Source: Amborella trichopoda (Eukaryota > Streptophyta > Magnoliopsida > Amborellales > Amborellaceae). Taken from it: a stretch of DNA of 64,000 nt. The stretch covers positions 1,720,590-1,784,589 of the forward strand of contig NW_006496932.1 in NCBI RefSeq assembly GCF_000471905.2, in the 5' to 3' direction. Under the pieces are notes generated by a model, which did not search any database, was not told where the DNA came from, and saw only the letters and a program-made list of their open reading frames with translations. This document shows positions 48,132-58,764 of the stretch, one piece after another; position 1 is the first letter of the stretch, and each line of letters starts with the position of its first letter. The position numbers and the translations under genes are program-made.

Positions 48132-48467
48132 CATGCATTTCTCTCCCAATAGAATTAGAGGAACCCATGAATCGAAATACGAAGAGAGCCAAATTACAGG
48201 AGGAATTATTTTCGAGGAAGATGCAAAAATTGCACTTTCATGAAAAGTAGGAGAGAACCCATATATTGAAATAGGAAGAGAAAGGAAAACATCAGATTTT
48301 TCTTGCAAAACAGACAAGAATTGCATCTTCATTAAAACTAGAAGAACCCATCAATTGAATAAAATAAAAAATTGGGACAGAAGCAAAAATAAACATCAAA
48401 TTGTATGTTTGAGAAAATTTACATTGCTTCCTTTCCAGACTTGGTAGAGCCTCTTGGGCGTGGCCAT
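41940..48467 (-). CDS. DHHC-type protein S-acyltransferase (palmitoyltransferase), five exons
   Basis: Exons in transcript order: 48467-48423, 46209-46030, 44223-43915, 43462-43235, 42401-41940. All are GT..AG and phase 0, giving 407 residues. Exon 1 encodes only [15 protein letters not shown], the typical start of this plant PAT clade. The Cys-rich domain ([21 protein letters not shown]) leads to DHHC at residues 166-169; the cysteine carries the acyl intermediate. Two membrane segments lie in exon 2 and two in exon 4, so N- and C-termini face the cytosol. The TTxE motif is TTYE (255-258), followed by NPYNLG. The tail (about 130 aa) is acidic and Ser-rich. Substrates are unknown; plant PATs act at Golgi, plasma membrane or tonoplast. 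Large introns hold repeats. The stop TAA is followed two bases later by a donor-like GTATGT. Confidence 0.95.
44888..45130. repeat. CCAGTCTGACC-rich repeat in DHHC intron 2
   Basis: Repeated 'GACCAGTG', 'ACTGGTC' and 'GAACCGGTCGGTTCAGACTGG' motifs flank a short AT-rich middle ('TTATAACTTTTATACTTTCT'). It resembles the outer parts of the 20214 and family D elements. Ends not defined. Confidence 0.4.
46645..47160. mobile_element. TIR element with ACTCGGCGAGTC-type ends, copy 2, in DHHC intron 1
   Basis: The left part 'CACTTGGACTCAGCCGGCTG' 'AGTTACTCGGCCTCGCC' and the right part 'GACTCAGGCGAGTCCCCACG' 'AACTCGCCCAAGTAAGTTG..GGGCTAGG' mirror the ends of the 38450-38875 element. The middle is AT-rich and long. 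Confidence 0.5.
48091..48129. repeat. (AG)n microsatellite in DHHC intron 1
   Basis: Near-perfect AG repeat of about 38 bases, CT on the coding strand. Confidence 0.9.
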
Positions 48468-48714
48468 TTGAGCTGGAAATTCAAGAGGCATCATAATTCG
48501 ACCGTTGTTACCCAACCATTTGATTTCTTTTTTTTGAATGTTACCCAACCATTTGATTTGAACAGGCGAAAACAATAATGACAAGAGTGAAAATTCCTCC
48601 TCGGACAAGCATCAATGGCGTTAACAATTTGAGCAGGAAAGCAGGCCCCCCATTCACGAAGTCCTCCTATTCCTGCCCATCTGGGGAACCCACAATGCTC
48701 CCCTTCTCTCTCTA

Positions 48715-49090
48715 TAATCTCCTCTCCCCCTACAAGGCTGTTTCTCTCTCTCCAAATTCTCTTTCTCTCTCTCCAAATTCTCTTTCTCTCATCTCTCTCT
48801 ATAAATTGTGTCTATCACCTCTCTCTCTCTCCAAATTCTCTCTCTCTCACCTCTCTCTACAAATTCTCTTTCTCTCACCTCTCTCTCTCTACAAAGTCTC
48901 TTTCTCTCCAAATTGCCTTTCTCTCACCTCTCTCCCCCTCCAAAGTGCCTTTCTCACTCCTCTCTCTCTCCAAATTGCTTTTCTCACACTCTCTCTCTCT
49001 ACAAATTGCCTTTCTCTCACCTCTCTCTCTACAAATGGCCTTTTTCTCACCTCTCTCTACAAATTGCCTTTCTCTCACCTCTCTAACCCC
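48715..49090. repeat. CT-rich minisatellite upstream of the DHHC gene
   Basis: About a dozen imperfect units of 25-35 bp of the form 'CTCTCTCT(C/A)CAAATT(C/G)', 'CCTTTCTCTCAC' are arrayed here. On the coding strand this is a GA-rich tract 250-620 bp upstream of the ATG, as seen in plant promoters and leaders. Long overlapping frames on both strands are produced by the repeat and are not genes. Confidence 0.75.
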
Positions 49091-49242
49091 CACCCTCTCT
49101 TCTCTCTATATCTCTCCTCTCGTTGTTTCTCTCTCCAAAACAACCGATCACAAGGCGCCATCACGACGCGAGGGCCAATGAGACATCGCCACGTCATCAA
49201 ACAAGGTGGACACAGCCGCGGACCCCACATGGGATCTTCCGA

Positions 49243-49262
49243 AATGGACACGTGTCACGTCA
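49243..49262. promoter_or_regulatory. G-box in the DHHC upstream region
   Basis: GACACGTGTCACGTCA contains CACGTG at 49249-49254 and an adjacent ACGT core. It lies about 780 bp upstream of the DHHC start codon, so the assignment is weak. Confidence 0.35.
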
Positions 49263-49564
49263 AATGACACGGCGGAGCTTCTTGTATGGTTTAGGGCGAG
49301 GAATGTCCCGTTCGGTCGTTACCGTTTAATGTTTAGCGCCACATAGGAAATCAGTGTCCTTCACTTTTTGTCATTTTACAAAATGATCCATTGCATTCCC
49401 GATTCCCAACGCATCCACTTGTTTTTTATGTAATATCTTTCATGCCCCTAACTCAGTCACCAGGTCATGGAATTGGTCGATGGCTTTGTCCACTTAAGAC
49501 TTATCTGATTGTTGGTCGAATTAATTAGATCGGATTCAAAATAATAAAAAACAACAATAATAAT

Positions 49565-50330
49565 AGTAGTATAAGATATCATCGTCATTAACCAAGCTTC
49601 TTTTTAACTATTTGGGCTCGACTGTACATATCCTGCTCTTCCATTCCACTCTATCATGGGTGATAGCTTAAGTTATATCACAAGTTACTGTATCTTTCCT
49701 CATTACTTCCACTCATATCTTTTAAGTTTTTTTTTTTCCTTTTAAATCTTTTCACTTAACTAGATCATCCTTCTTAACCGGTGTTGTACCCGATCATGCT
49801 ACACATGATCGAACTATGTAAACCTATTTTCTCTTATTTTATACATGTTGGAGCTATCCCTATGTTCCTTCGAATATATTCATTATGAAATTTATCCTTC
49901 ATTGTCTTGATACTCATTCATCTTAACATCATCACCTCAGTTGTATTTATTTTATAAATATGTTGTTTCTTTAACCGCCCGACATTCTATCCTATAAAAA
50001 GCATAGATGACCTATAGAACTTCCTTTCCAATTCCATGGACATGCAAGCTCACATAATACTCCAGAAGTATATCTTGACTTTGTCCGCCTCACTCCTATA
50101 CTAGAAGCAACATCCTCCTCAGTCTCTCGTTTCTCATCGATTATCTATCCAAGATATTGAAAACATTATCTTCTAGCTACTTATTGGTTGTCAATCTTAA
50201 CTAATTCATCGTTTCTGCTATTATTAAATATAATGCAAAAAAAATTTGCCTTGGTCTTATTTTGTTGCCCTCATTGGTGGGAAACAGACACTTCAACCAA
50301 AGTAGATCAAATGTTAATTTTAGGAAGTTC
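49565..50330 (-). pseudogene. RTE-type LINE reverse transcriptase C-terminal remnant
   Basis: On the minus strand the translation contains pieces like NVGRLKKQHIYK, TTEVMMLR, SIKTMKDKFHNEYIR and NIGIAPTCIK. They match the plant RTE motif order 'ECW.VK..H...', 'EMRMLRWM.G.TR.DKIRNE.IR', '.GVAPI..K'. Stops and frameshifts are frequent. It is the longest of the four RTE remnants in the window. Confidence 0.7.
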
Positions 50331-50639
50331 GCATTCATGTTTTATTTTGTTTTGGATCGAGCTAGCCAAAACAACAAATAAACACATTAGTCCAGTCAAG
50401 GTTGTGATAACATAGGTAGAAACCCTTTTATTACAAAAGAGTAGCATATCTGGACATAATGCTCTTATTTGTGATTTACCCTAATGGAAAAAAGTGCGGA
50501 AGAATTGAAGTTTTTTTTTATTTAAAAAAGTAAATATAAGGGTTGAATCAGTTAGTAATATTAGTTAATGTGAGGGGCAGTTATGGGTTTTTGTACTTCG
50601 TATTCATCTTAATTAACAAATATTAACAGAAATTGAAAA

Positions 50640-50905
50640 CGTCAAAATAGATTGGTCGGTTCGCGCTCGGTGTCAAAAAATAACGTTGGCGGGAATTTCG
50701 GCGGTTCTTATTGGATTTATCGGCGAAATTGTCCCGTCCACGGCTATATTTTGGGTGAATATGACGAAATTTATTGACATTTCGATGTCAAATTTCGTCA
50801 TGTCTTTTCGGTGTCCTTTTCCCGCGAATAGATACGGGGATTTCTTTTCTGCCAAAGAGTTTCTACTCCCGCGGTACCAGAATGTCCATTTACTCAATCT
50901 TACCT
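50640..50905. repeat. GC-richer island with an internal hairpin
   Basis: At 50761-50801, ATGACGAAATTT..GACAT and its inverse ATGTC..AAATTTCGTCAT face each other around TTCG. Around it, GGCGGGAATTTCGGCGG and TTCCCGCGAA motifs contrast with the AT-rich neighbourhood. Opposing frames on both strands span it. Probably a mobile-element core; class unknown. Confidence 0.4.
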
Positions 50906-50909
50906 AAAT

Positions 50910-51190
50910 TTAATTTTAGAACCTCAAATTTTAGGGATTAACCTCTTCAACCATAGATTAATATTAATAAGAAATTTTTTCTAATTATACCTTCTATGCA
51001 CATGAAAAAATAATATATCGAGATTCAATTTTTAGATGGTGAGATCTAAGTGCTAGAAAACTCAAAATTCAATTTTTTTCTTTAAATAACCATCTCCTAG
51101 TTTTTAAGTGGTTCCAAAAAATTCAGATTTGAAAAAATACTATCAAGTAGGTAGAGAGTGGAAGTAAAATATGCTCCTGAGGAAGCTTAC
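50910..51190 (+). repeat. Family C, copy 2
   Basis: Same order of phrases as 8690-8995: 'TAATTTTAGAACCTCAAATTT', 'CTCTTCAACCATAGATTAATATTA', 'GTGAGATCTAAGTGCTAGAA' and 'TTAAGTGGTTCCAAAAA'. Confidence 0.5.
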
Positions 51191-51684
51191 TATATGTGTT
51201 CTTGTTTTTTTCTTTGTTTCATATTGTTAATGCTTTTGAATAAATAAATAAATTTATAGAAATAAAAATAGTGTATATAAACTAATATATCCCATGGAAA
51301 TGTTTTGGGAAAATCAATTTATGAGGAACAAGTAGGTATAATGTATACTGGTATGCGTGTTATACCATTTTCCTAAAATTTCATTTTTTTGAACAATAAA
51401 TTATCCTAAACATTTACACACATTTATTCATTTATGAACTAATCATGCATTTATAAATGCCTGGTGGTACTTTTATAGATTTAAATTCAATGTGGAAACA
51501 TGCGTGTAGGTCACTGGCTGCATATCAATCCGTTTGCGAAATATCATTGTTTTCCAAATGGGGAAGGGCAGATTACATCGTTTGCATTTTACATGTACTC
51601 TTTACTATCTATTTTCAATGACAGAAGGTGAACTACATATGTATGGAAAAATATACAAAGATACCATTTACTTTTAATATAGGG
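51191..51684. other. Intergenic AT-rich DNA
   Basis: No gene, RNA or recognisable repeat seen. Confidence 0.4.
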
Positions 51685-52055
51685 AAAAGTTTATATAGAG
51701 CCGAGGCTCTAATTAATCAAATTTGAGCCTACCTAAAAAATCTCACTAGAAGAGGTTTGTTTTGATGCTCAAATATCTCAAATTGATCATCTCGACATCA
51801 AGACGCATGAACATGAGAAAAAAAAATAGATTTCAAGTTTTGGAAATAGTGTATTTTGTAATGCATTTTTAGACTATCAGTTTTCACGATTTTCAAGTGT
51901 TCATAGATCTGTCCATCTACAATATTTTTGGAAGCTTTAAACTTTATAAATAAATATGAAAATATATTTTAAGGCTGTCACAAAGATTTCCAATATTGAA
52001 TCCATATTTTGCGACACTTTTGAAAGTAGGCTCTATACAAACCGCACCCTTTAAT
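51685..52055 (-). repeat. Family A, copy 8 (complete, inverted)
   Basis: Begins 'AGTTTATATAGAGCCGAGGC' 'TCTAATTAATCAAATTTGAGCC' and ends 'GTAGGCTCTATACAAACCGCACC', so the element's inverted ends are best seen here. The near-palindrome is at about 51798. Confidence 0.65.
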
Positions 52056-52770
52056 ATAAAGCGGTCATAACTGCTCGTGTTTGGCAGATTTCAAATCTAG
52101 TTTTTGTATATGTCATAGATTAGACTTAAAGTTTAAAAAAAAAATTTCGAACTTTGTGATATACCCCGAAGCTATTCAATTTGACATGGCTAGTACTGAT
52201 TGTAACCTCCTTGTAACAAAGATAATAATCTCATAAAATATACCATACCTCACAATCACAAATTTCCATATCTAAGATAATTTATCCACAACTAAAGATT
52301 CCTATCCAATGGATAGGAAAATATTCTAATAAAAATGTTGTAAAATTTTATTTTATATATTCATGATCATTATAGTGTAGATCATGGATCGATACAAATT
52401 TGGATCCAAGATCGATGCAAATAATGGGGTTTCAAGGAAGCCCGCATGAAAATAGTATGAGTTATTTGCCATAATATATTTACAATGGTAGATAAAACCG
52501 CTAACCAATTACTTAATTTGTAATAGTCCATGCATGCACCCATAAAACTACAAAAATCAATAGAATTGGTTCCATCTGTATATAATTTTCTTTTTTTGTT
52601 TTTTGTTTTTTATTATTATCATGCATGTTGTACTTCTATGAAATCAAATAGCATATGTTCATTTTTATGTAGTACAACATTTATCTACTCCTATCTTATT
52701 TGTTGTATGATTTACTGAATTAGTATGCAATGCATATTAAAAAATTGTAGTAACTATGTAATAATAGGAA
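52056..52770. other. Intergenic AT-rich DNA
   Basis: No gene or repeat recognised. The (TTTTTGTT)-like run at 52591-52611 is low complexity. Confidence 0.4.
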
Positions 52771-53875
52771 ATGGGTCGTAACCCTAGAAACCACTCAATC
52801 CGTAAGAGTTATTTGAACAAAGATCAACATAGATACTCATGTTCCCGTGCTTATCTGAGAGTGATCGAAAGGGCATATCAGCATGTTCAATATGAAAAAT
52901 CTCAAAATTCGAAAACTAATATTTCACATGACGTTTCTACACCATTGACAAATACTATTCATTCACCAGCACAACATCCATGACCACTCTGAGAGAAGAG
53001 ATCCTTTACATATGGATATTTCTCATGGAATATATCCATCAGTTTTTTAGAATACTTCAGTTATAGACACAATAGTACGAACTCAAAATCATTGTCATTC
53101 TATACATATTTTGCTCACATATTTTTGGAGAAAGAAAAACATCTAAACTTCATTATTCTGCTTTCATTTCAGATACACCATTGACAAATACTATTTTTTC
53201 ATCATCAAACCAATTCTCCAATGACAATATCCCTTGCCACTTGGAGATAAGAGATCATTGCATATGGATATAGATAATGGAATATATCCATCAGCTTCCG
53301 ATGATACCTCATGTATTATTGACAATGACAATGGGTGCCGTCTCAAGCCTCCCATTATTTGTCGACGTTATCATGCAATCAAATTTCAATATGAACCTCC
53401 ATATTTCTATTGTGGAGGAGGTGGAGTGGAGTTAACTCACCTAGATATTCTGAATGAACTTTATGAATTATTTACCCAATCATCATATTTTACAAGCTAA
53501 CTCAAAAAGAATATTCAAGGATGTAGTGGTGCATTCCAAGTTACTATGTTTGTTACTGGAGATGATAAAGCAAGTTCTCAAAACAGAAGCGGCGCATATA
53601 GTTTTAAAGTGAAAGGGCATGTCAACCAACGCCTTCCATCTCTAATCCCTAATGAACACTCCCCGAAGTTCTTACAGTTTTATTTCTATGATACAGAGAA
53701 TGAAGTTGGCAATTGTCTCAAACATTACAACATGTTAAACCCCACATTGATTGAGCTCCTTCCACATATTTTACATAAATATAACCCCTATGTCTCAGTT
53801 CTTCGAAGCTTGATTCATTATCATGATTTAAGACCATGTCGATTAGTTATCAATTGTGACCCAAGATTGGATTAA
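52771..53875 (+). pseudogene. Helitron helicase N-terminal domain remnant
   Basis: The frame from 53234 reads PPYFYCGGGGVELTHLDILN, then a stop at 53498-53500, then in the same frame GCSGAFQVTMFVTGDDKASS, GAYSFKVKGHVNQRLPSLIP, PKFLQFYFYDTENEVGN and HKYNPYVSVLR. This order matches the Helitron_like_N domain of plant Helitron Rep-helicases ('..CC.G.VKL', 'F..NIR.YN.AF..TS', 'G.Y.F.I.GQ.YH.IGSL.P', 'PKF.QLYIYDTE.E..NR'). An upstream frame at 52771-52983 may be the N-terminal exon. The rolling-circle and helicase motifs are absent. Dead element. Confidence 0.75.
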
Positions 53876-54279
53876 AGAGTTTACAATAAACCTATTGCAT
53901 CACAAGTTGCTTACTTAGAGTTATAGTACAACATTATTGTCAATTATTCATCATTCATAAGTTCATTACGTTACGGGAAATTAAAAATAAAAATAATTAT
54001 ACAGTTTGTTCATATATATGAGAAAATCGTGATTGCTTATTTTATTCCTACGTGCATATAATTCAACTAGTTTAAAATCAAATAAACCAATTTAGCTCTA
54101 TTCTACAAGGTTCCTTTGGGTACCTTCTACAAAAAAATATTTAAAAATGCTTAAATTGCCTATATTCTTGATTCATGACCCGAAACAAGGAGTGGTCATT
54201 CAATGATTTGGTACCACTTAAAAACAAATGACATCAATATTCTTACTTGTTTATAGGTGAAAACGAAATTTTAATTTTT
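53876..54279. other. AT-rich flank of the Helitron remnant
   Basis: 54110-54240 shows weak similarity to the left arm of the following foldback ('TTTAAAAATGCTTAAATTGCC', 'TCATGACCCGAAACAAGGAG'), perhaps an older copy. No gene. Confidence 0.35.
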
Positions 54280-54895
54280 TTTAAAGAGAAAATATCATTA
54301 AAGGGCATAAAGCCAATGAAGGGGTCAATTTTTTTATTTCAATTAGAAACTTTCTCAATAATTGTTTTAAAAATACCTAAATTATCTTTATTCAGTATTG
54401 GCATGTGGAGCAATCATGGGCATTGATGTAATTTGATCCTAATAAGTCTCAACTAAATGATGAAAATCCCTTAGTTGTTTCACATTTAAAAAAAAAAACA
54501 CATTATTCAGTATTAGTAATGTGGAATAACAAGGGGTATTTTTGTAATTTAATAATACACGAAGTATATAAGCACAAATGATAAAAAAAATACAACTAAT
54601 TGTTATGCATTACTAATACTAAAAAAATTATTCCTTATTTGAAATAAGGAACAAGTAGAGGTATTTATATCATTTGTTTGAAGCCTCTTAGGGGTTAAAT
54701 TAGAAATGTTCATGATTGTTCCGCATTCCAAATACAGAATAAGGGCAATTTAAATATTTAAAATTTTTATTGAAGAGGTATCTAATCGAAACAAAAAAAA
54801 AAGTATACCCTCAAATTTTACTTGAAAACAATTGACCCCTCTAATGATATTATAAGGGATTTTATGCCCTTTAATTATATTTTTCTAAAAGAAGG
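54280..54895. mobile_element. Foldback element with ~200-bp inverted arms
   Basis: The left arm 'AAAATATCATTAAAGGGCAT' '..GAAGGGGTCAATT..AATTAGA..TTCAATAAT..CCTAAATTATC..TTATTCAGTATTGG' is mirrored by the complement of the right arm ('AAATATAATTAAAGGGCATA', 'AGAGGGGTCAATTG', 'CGATTAGATACCTCTTCAATA', 'TTATTCTGTATTTGG'). The centre near 54480-54640 is AT-rich. Ends not exact. Confidence 0.55.
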
Positions 54896-55384
54896 ACAAA
54901 TAGGAACCATTGACAGGGAATTTCAATGAAAAAAAAATAAAATTTCCTGACTTGAACAGTGGGGTAGAATTATCATTTTTCTTGAAGCACGATAATTAGA
55001 GAAAAATGTTATATTGCCCTCCACATTTAGGGTTAGGAACTTGTAAAAAGGATTTTCCAATGAAAAATAGAGAGTCCTTCAACCAGTATCAAGGGATGGT
55101 ATAATTATCCACTTAATTCAAGTCAAATGACTATATTACACCTCCATGTTCATGGTCAAGAACTTGGAATAAACACATCTGGTGAAAAGGAGATGAGTCG
55201 GGTTACTAGGATTAAACAACCAAGATATATTCATCATTTGTGCGTTTCGAAAAAAACGACATATTCATTATTTACCTCACTCGCTTGAGTCAAACAACGT
55301 AAATACCGCTTTCTGTTTATGTTTACGAATATGGAACAAGAGATTTTAATATAAAAAAATAAATTTTTGATTCTTAATCCTGTA

Positions 55385-55417
<33 letters not shown>

Positions 55418-55676
55418 TTGGATAACTTAAATAAGGCTAAATCATGAAACTACCTTTAATTGTTTACAGGAAATCTTAAATATTTTTAAATCAAAATCCC
55501 ACGAAGTTACCTGAATAGAATATCACAAGTCGGTTTTCCAAAACCTAGCAAAATATATACAAAAGGGCCAATTATGATTAGCTCCAAGAGGCCCTTAGAA
55601 TCACTAAATTTTCACCTTTTCTTATTTTTGTATTATTTTATTTGATTCTCACCGATCCACCTAATCACCGTACAGC
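54896..55676. other. AT-rich DNA with (TA)n microsatellite
   Basis: A (TA)n run of about 28 bases lies at 55387-55414. Nothing else recognised. Confidence 0.5.
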
Positions 55677-56640
55677 GAGTGGCCCAGTTCAACCACGTTG
55701 AACCGGTGTCTTCATAGCCATTGATTTAAACTACGGTTCAGTTTTCTGGATCGAGCACTTCAAAAATCCATTCGGATCGGTGAATTGACGATTCGGATCG
55801 GGAATCGGCCGATTCGGTCGAATTAAGCTCTAAAAAAATCCAAAAAAATTATTAAAATTAATTATAAATGTTGTCTTTTAATAATCCAATAAGAAATGAT
55901 GGTACATCATTGTTAACTTTCATTTTTTTCATCAATTTGTGAATATTGATATGTTTTTTCTCTGTATAAACTTATGTTAACCATTAAATTTACATCACAC
56001 ATACGAAAAATCATATAATTGTCATAGATAAAATATATAATCATACATGGACTACTATAAAGAGTAGATTTAATTGATAAGAAATGGCCATCAAAATCTC
56101 AAATTGGCGGAAAGCCCTAATCCCCTAAAAAAACCCAAAGTATTACAAACCAACTTACTATAATCCAAATTTATTACAACCTAATTAACTATAATGTTAT
56201 ATGTTGAAATTATAATTGTTGGTTTAAATTTTATAATTATTTTATTGTACAAATAATAACAAATCTAAAATATTTTGTATACGATCTAATTTAAAATATA
56301 TTATTGAGAACTGTAAGAAAGAAAATAAATTACATGATTTATAATGCAAAAATTAATAAATAAAATAAAATTTTGGTTAGAATATATTAGAATGCCTACC
56401 AATTTTTGAAAGAACACTTTAATTTTTTAAATTTTAAATTTTTTAGATTTCTAGAATAAATTTAGTAAAAAAGATTGTTAATAGAAAGAGAGAGATTTCA
56501 AATGGAATAAATTTCCTTAAACGAAAATAAATTTTTTGATTTATAGCATAAAATTCGTAAAAAAGATTGTTAATAGAAAGAGAGATTTTAAAAAAAATTT
56601 ATTTTCTGCTTATTTTTATTGTCAACAAAAAAAAAAAAAA
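55677..56640. repeat. CGGATCGG/GAATCGG-rich repeat and AT-rich flank
   Basis: 55780-55830 carries 'CGATTCGGATCGGGAATCGG' motifs like the 56995-57360 tandem block, then AT-rich DNA. At 56485-56600 the phrase 'AAAAAAGATTGTTAATAGAAA' 'GAGAGA' occurs twice about 100 bp apart. No gene. Confidence 0.4.
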
Positions 56641-56647
56641 ATGTGTC

Positions 56648-56730
56648 CTAGGCAGAATCAAACTTGAGACGTGATGGCGATGACTCTACCGTGAAAGTGA
56701 TAACCACTCTACCACATCAGCACAAGTGTA
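56648..56730 (-). other. tRNA-like sequence (pseudo-tRNA or SINE head)
   Basis: On the minus strand GTGGTAGAGTGGTTATCAC resembles a Pol III A box and D-arm, and AAGTTTGATTCTGCC about 45 bases further resembles a decayed B box (GGTTCGANTCC). A full cloverleaf acceptor stem was not found, so I do not call a functional tRNA. Confidence 0.35.
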
Positions 56731-56994
56731 ATTGTTTTCTACATTAATAATACTTATCTAAATTCCGTTGTAATTTAACGCACCGTGGGAATTATCCCAC
56801 ATCCAATAGCGAGCTTTAGTTTTGCTTCTATACATTGCTTTGTAAGTTTATAAAGATTTGTGCTCGTGTGCCCGAGGTTGCCATCCACGTGCGCCCGATG
56901 GATGACGGTAGTCTTCTACGTGTGGACTATGGAGAATCGGTGTTTTGGTACGTATTCGCTATGTGACGTCAAGCAGTTCATTGTATAGAACCGG

Positions 56995-57360
56995 CTTGTT
57001 CGTTCTAGAACTGGGCGGTTCCCAGTTTTACACTGGAATCGGCACGGGGTAACCGATTCCCGTGCTGACTCGGGCGAGTCCGTTGCGACTCGTCGATTTT
57101 TAAATCATTGTTAAAAGCACATTCAGTATTTTTGTATTATTTTATACGATTCTTACCGATCCACTAGTATAGGAAAAATCAAACTAGAACGGTCGTTCTA
57201 GAATCGGGCAGTTCCCGGTTTTACACTGGAATCGGCATGGGGTAACCGATTCCCGTGCCGACTCGAGCGAGTCCGTTGCGACTCGCCGATTTTTAAATCA
57301 CTATTCAAAACACATTCGGTATTTTTGTATTATGTTATGCGATTCTCACCAATCCATGGT
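56995..57360. repeat. Tandem duplication, ~188-bp unit
   Basis: Two units share 'GGTTTTACACTGGAATCGGC' 'A.GGGGTAACCGATTCCCGTG', 'GAGTCCGTTGCGACTCG.CGA' and 'GTATTTTTGTATTAT.TTATAC'. Each ends in 'ACTAGTATAGGAAAAATCAAA' 'CT.GAACGG'. Next to the family D copy; possibly part of a composite element. Confidence 0.65.
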
Positions 57361-57811
57361 ACTAGTATAGGAAAAATCAAACTGGAACGGTTAACCAGAA
57401 GTAGGGCTAGAAGTGGTTTAACTAGCCTACGTAGTTAATTGGGCAGTTCAACTAGCCTAATCAAGTGAGTCCCGGGTGGCAAAAACAGTGAAAAAAAATA
57501 AAAAAATATATGAAAAGTATATTTAAAGCATGATTAAAAAAAAAATCCAAATAAAGTTGAAAATTAATGAAAAATAGATTTTAAAGATTCGATTTGTGTC
57601 CAAGTGTATTTTTAAAATTTTCTAAAAAAAGATAGAAGAATATAAAAATAAGTATTAATGGCCAAAACAATTTTCAATCTTTGCCAAAATAATAAAAAAT
57701 AGTAAAAAATTTATTACAAACAAAATTTCTTATTTTTTTAGATTTTATATAAATTATTTTGAAATTTTTTTAAAAATATCTTGCCACCAGTTCACCAAAA
57801 CCGGAATAGCC
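57361..57811 (+). mobile_element. Family D, copy 2 (left part), interrupted by a LINE
   Basis: 'GGAACGGTTAACCAGAAG', 'AAAGTTGAAAATTAATGAAA', 'AAGTATTAATGGCCAAAACA' and 'CAGTTCACCAAAACCGGAAT' follow the same order as in 10137-10701. The copy resumes after the LINE at 58734 ('ATTTCGATCTAACCGGGCAA'). Confidence 0.65.
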
Positions 57812-58722
57812 TTCATCATCATCTTCCTACCTCTTCTCTCATGCAGCAAAGGGGAATCACCTTTGCTTCTGTGTGCCATTTCTGTCATTTTAATGGTGGT
57901 AATATTTGTCATATTTTGCTTGCATATGTTTTCTCATGGGAGATTTGAAGGTCAATAGCATGGCGATGTGGAAAACGCTTTATTACATATTGTTCTATTG
58001 CAGCTACACTGCGGAAATAGTTATCATTCAAGTTCAAGTTTGATAATATTATCAATATTTGACATTCTTTATTCTTCACAACTATATGGATGATTTGGGA
58101 GGAGCGGAACCACTGTATGTTTCAAGGAATGACACTCACTCTTGAGAAGTTGATTTGAATAATCACCTACCATGTTCATGATTTGACGGATGCTAAGGCA
58201 TGGACTTACCACACCTCAGAAAAGGCAATTACTGAGAATTTATGACATATGTGGCAGTAGAAAACGATCAAGTTACTCATAACAGTGGCATGAGCTTTTC
58301 TACATTCACAACATTTTAAGCTAAATATTGATGGGTCTTCTATTCAGAATCTAAGTCAAGCTGATTGTGGGGGCTTGAGACAGGATGATGGACCTTTCAT
58401 TGCTGCTTTTTTGGTTCATCTTGGAATTGCTTCCAATAATTATACATAATTTCGAGGTTTATAAGAGGGTGTTGATTTAGCCACTCAAATGGAATGCTTC
58501 CCTCTTCAAATTGAGAGTGATTCATGGTGTTTGATGTTCTTGCCAAAAAGGTTAAAGTTTTTGCGGAGGCCACTATTTGGCGCTTTAGGCCTCCAGATTT
58601 TCTTAACCTTCATTTACTTCATGATGTGGCGCAATTATCCTATTGTAGGGTTATCTGATAGTACGATATAATTTTTTCTGTCTTTTATTAATGAAAAACG
58701 GTTAGAGTTATACAAAAAAAAT
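57812..58722 (+). mobile_element. 5'-truncated L1-type LINE with RNase H remnant
   Basis: Translation in broken frames gives TIWMIWEERNHCMFQG (the C-terminal zinc-finger region motif 'W.IW.ERN...F') and LNIDGSS...GGLRQDDGPFIAAF, then SNNYT.FRGL and LQIESDSW. These match the RNase H domain (DGS, AE, SDS). It ends in an A run at 58714-58721. Flanks CGGAATAGCC (57802-57811) and CGGAAGTAGCC (58723-58733) are a target duplication with one indel. It sits inside a family D copy. Confidence 0.8.
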
Positions 58723-58764
58723 CGGAAGTAGCCATTTCGATCTAACCGGGCAATAGAATTGGAT

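Noticed and set aside
48578..49267. 229-codon open frame on +
   Set aside because: It is the CT minisatellite read through in one frame; composition is Ser/Leu/Pro repeats and it lies upstream of and antisense to the DHHC gene.
56648..56730. Functional tRNA gene
   Set aside because: B box is degraded and no complete acceptor stem is seen; kept only as a tRNA-like sequence.
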